38,177 bases of DNA from Lachnoclostridium sp. (GTDB lineage: Bacteria > Bacillota > Clostridia > Lachnospirales > Lachnospiraceae). Numbering within the stretch: the stretch's first letter is position 1; each line of letters opens with the position of its first letter. Location: NCBI GenBank assembly GCA_021770065.1, contig JAETRR010000038.1, positions 1 through 38,177 on the forward strand, written 5' to 3'. Positions 33,685-38,177 of this stretch are shown here, one piece after another. The translations under genes were made by a program, and so were the position numbers. A model generated the notes under the pieces. It made no database searches. It had not been told where the DNA came from and saw only the letters and a list, made by a program, of their open reading frames with translations.

Positions 33685-34005
33685 ATTCCAGTTCCGTAAT
33701 ATCCCTTCCAGTACACTTCAACCTAAATCAATTTCCAGTCACAGATGCCTGTGCCTGTAAATTGATTTGTGCACTGGAAGGGATATTACTGATTCCAGTT
33801 CCGTAATATCCCTCCCAGTGCACGTTAGCCTAAATCAATTTCCAGCCGCAGATGCATGCGCCTGTAAATCGATTTGTGCCCTGTGAGGGATATTACTGAT
33901 TCCAGTTCCGTAATATCCCTCCCAGTACACCTTAGCCTAAATCAATTTCCAGCCGCAAAAACATGCGTCAGTAAATTGATTTGTGCCCTGTGAGGGATAT
34001 TACTG
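33685..34005. repeat. Tandem array of three 107-bp palindromic units
   Basis: Units at 33685-33791, 33792-33898 and 33899-34005 all start ATTCCAGTTCCGTAATATCC and end GGGATATTACTG. Each unit folds on itself: GTAATATCCC with GGGATATTAC, and AAATCAATTT with AAATTGATTT (AAATCGATTT in unit 2). The centres of the units differ more than the arms. It fills the 371-bp gap between GH4 and the small membrane protein gene. Confidence 0.9.
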
Positions 34006-34041
34006 TTTTAAATCGCTGCGCGGTGGTGAATCTTTGTTTTA

Positions 34042-37526
<3,485 letters not shown>

Positions 37527-37621
37527 TGTTACAACACTTCCCTTCTTTTCTGATTTTGTTACTTTTGCCGAATACCATTCTCCCGGGATGATGTACATGA
37601 ATGATATCTTGTGGTGAATTT

Positions 37622-37650
37622 ATCGTAGCAGGTCGGGGTGGGAAATGCAA
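37622..37650 (-). promoter_or_regulatory. Promoter of the PTS-GH4 operon
   Basis: On the minus strand, TTGCAT (37645-37650), 17-bp spacer, TACGAT (37622-37627). About 95 bp before the chosen start codon. No clear operator dyad was found beside it. Confidence 0.45.
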
Positions 37651-37735
37651 TATGATGGGGGGATTCTGGTAAGGGGGCGGGGAGGTTGGCATTTGTAACA
37701 AAAAGTGTGAATCGTCACAGAGGGGGGGGACGGCG

Positions 37736-37951
37736 GCTGCCGCAACATAAGCCGGAATACTTTTCCCATATCCGTGTTCGGACGGTTCACGCACACCCTG
37801 TCTGCTCTTGGCGGACTAACGTGGCTTTTTTGTTTTGACAGGCTGCGCCTGGCGGGGATTCTGGGCGTTAGTCCGACAATATCAGACAGGGTGTGCGTGA
37901 ACAGCCGGACACTTGATATGGGAAAAGTATTCCGGCTTACGTAGCGGCAGC
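37736..37951. repeat. Giant imperfect palindrome, about 216 nt
   Basis: Three nested perfect stems: 25 bp at 37748-37772 with 37915-37939 (start TAAGCCGGAATACTTTTCCC); 20 bp GTTCACGCACACCCTGTCTG at 37785-37804 with 37883-37902; and CGGACTAACG at 37812-37821 with 37866-37875. The loop is about 44 nt. Outer flanks GCTGCCGC/GCGGCAGC extend it. There is no coding potential. Unrelated in sequence to the palindrome at 20413-20664 but of similar design. Confidence 0.8.
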
Positions 37952-38010
37952 GCCTGGGGTTGGGGGTGATGGTGTTGGTGTTTGAAGATTGGATATTGGA
38001 TATGCGGCTG

Positions 38011-38039
38011 TTGACTTTGCGGCTGGAATTGGATAGAAT
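38011..38039 (+). promoter_or_regulatory. Promoter reading out of the window end
   Basis: TTGACT (38011-38016), 17-bp spacer, TAGAAT (38034-38039). It reads into repeat copy C and a gene beyond the window, so copy C would be part of a 5' leader. Confidence 0.5.
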
Positions 38040-38061
38040 GGGTGTTAGGAAAATGGCTAAG

Positions 38062-38177
38062 GTGTGTCGAAGCGGCTTTACCCTTTAGTGCCATCGCGCA
38101 GCGATAGGTAAAGCCGCAAAGGCGCACGAGAGGAACTTTTATGAGAGCTTTTTCGAATAAAAGTTTCTCTCAATACC
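38062..38177 (+). repeat. Covarying hairpin repeat, copy C (cut by window end)
   Basis: Half-module first: GCGGCTTTAC (38072-38081) and ATCGC-GCA-GCGAT (38093-38105). Then GTAAAGCCGC (38108-38117), which pairs with 38072-38081, and the inner stem GAGAGGAACTTTTAT (38128-38142) with ATAAAAGTTTCTCTC (38157-38171). The expected second half-module lies beyond the window. Same family as copies A and B. Confidence 0.8.

Noticed and set aside
33685..34005. Possible CRISPR array
   Set aside because: The 107-bp units are contiguous and palindromic, without short repeats separated by unique spacers, and no cas gene is present.

Overview
The window looks like a chromosomal segment of a Gram-positive anaerobe of the Clostridia, most likely a Lachnospiraceae gut commensal. 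The support is the gene content (a CdaR-type regulator beside a multi-sugar ABC ATPase, a DUF512-der-plsY-gpsA block, BlaI/M56 regulators, SdpI, RpiR regulators with an alpha-glucoside PTS), strong AGGAGG-type ribosome binding sites, and TTGACA/TATAAT-like promoters. The organism assignment is inference from gene families; no rRNA or tRNA gene was seen.

Layout. 1-2.4 kb: an unrecognised small gene and an AAA-ATPase/PD-(D/E)XK protein in AT-richer DNA. 2.6-5.9 kb: a MsmX/UgpC-type ATPase, a CdaR/PucR-type regulator and an XRE regulator with a membrane domain. 6-8.7 kb: an amino-acid transport operon (sodium:neurotransmitter symporter family, azlC, azlD) ending in a nitroreductase relic. 8.8-14.4 kb: a membrane-anchored GH25 muramidase, then on the minus strand a metallophosphoesterase plus a ParB-like/BMP fusion, and PRPP synthetase. 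14.6-20.4 kb: SdpI-like protein, a MATE relic, a ProX-type deacylase, DUF512 protein, der, plsY and gpsA. 20.4-22.2 kb: a 252-nt palindrome, then a toxin-antitoxin pair that I read as an MqsR-like toxin with an MqsA-like zinc finger/HTH fused to a Panacea (SocA/DUF4065) domain. 22.3-26.3 kb: blaI with two operators, an M56 sensor protease, VOC and MBL-fold enzymes, and an AraC relic. 26.3-31.4 kb: an ABC importer of the ABC_sub_bind type, then ilvN and ilvC. 31.4-37.6 kb, minus strand: an alpha-glucoside PTS (IICBA), a GH4 6-phospho-alpha-glucosidase, a small membrane protein and two RpiR regulators.

The most unusual content is between the genes. (a) A dispersed hairpin family occurs three times (about 22.8, 27.7-27.9 and 38.1 kb). 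Its stems carry compensatory base changes between copies, and two copies abut the ribosome binding site of the next gene. (b) An exact 3 x 107-bp tandem array of palindromes lies at 33685-34005. (c) Two unrelated giant palindromes lie at 20413-20664 and 37736-37951. (d) A 20-bp identical dyad element sits exactly 40 bp upstream of the -35 box of both the ABC importer promoter and the ilvNC promoter, suggesting shared control of amino-acid uptake and branched-chain synthesis.

How the genes may work together. The PTS brings in and phosphorylates maltose-like sugars, GH4 cleaves the phosphorylated disaccharide, and the RpiR proteins probably sense the sugar phosphate. BlaI represses its own promoter and the M56 protease probably relieves this on envelope stress. 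The ABC importer, ilvNC and the symporter-azlCD operon together form an amino-acid supply and export theme. Start codons were chosen from ribosome binding site spacing. All family assignments come from reading motifs by eye; no search was run.
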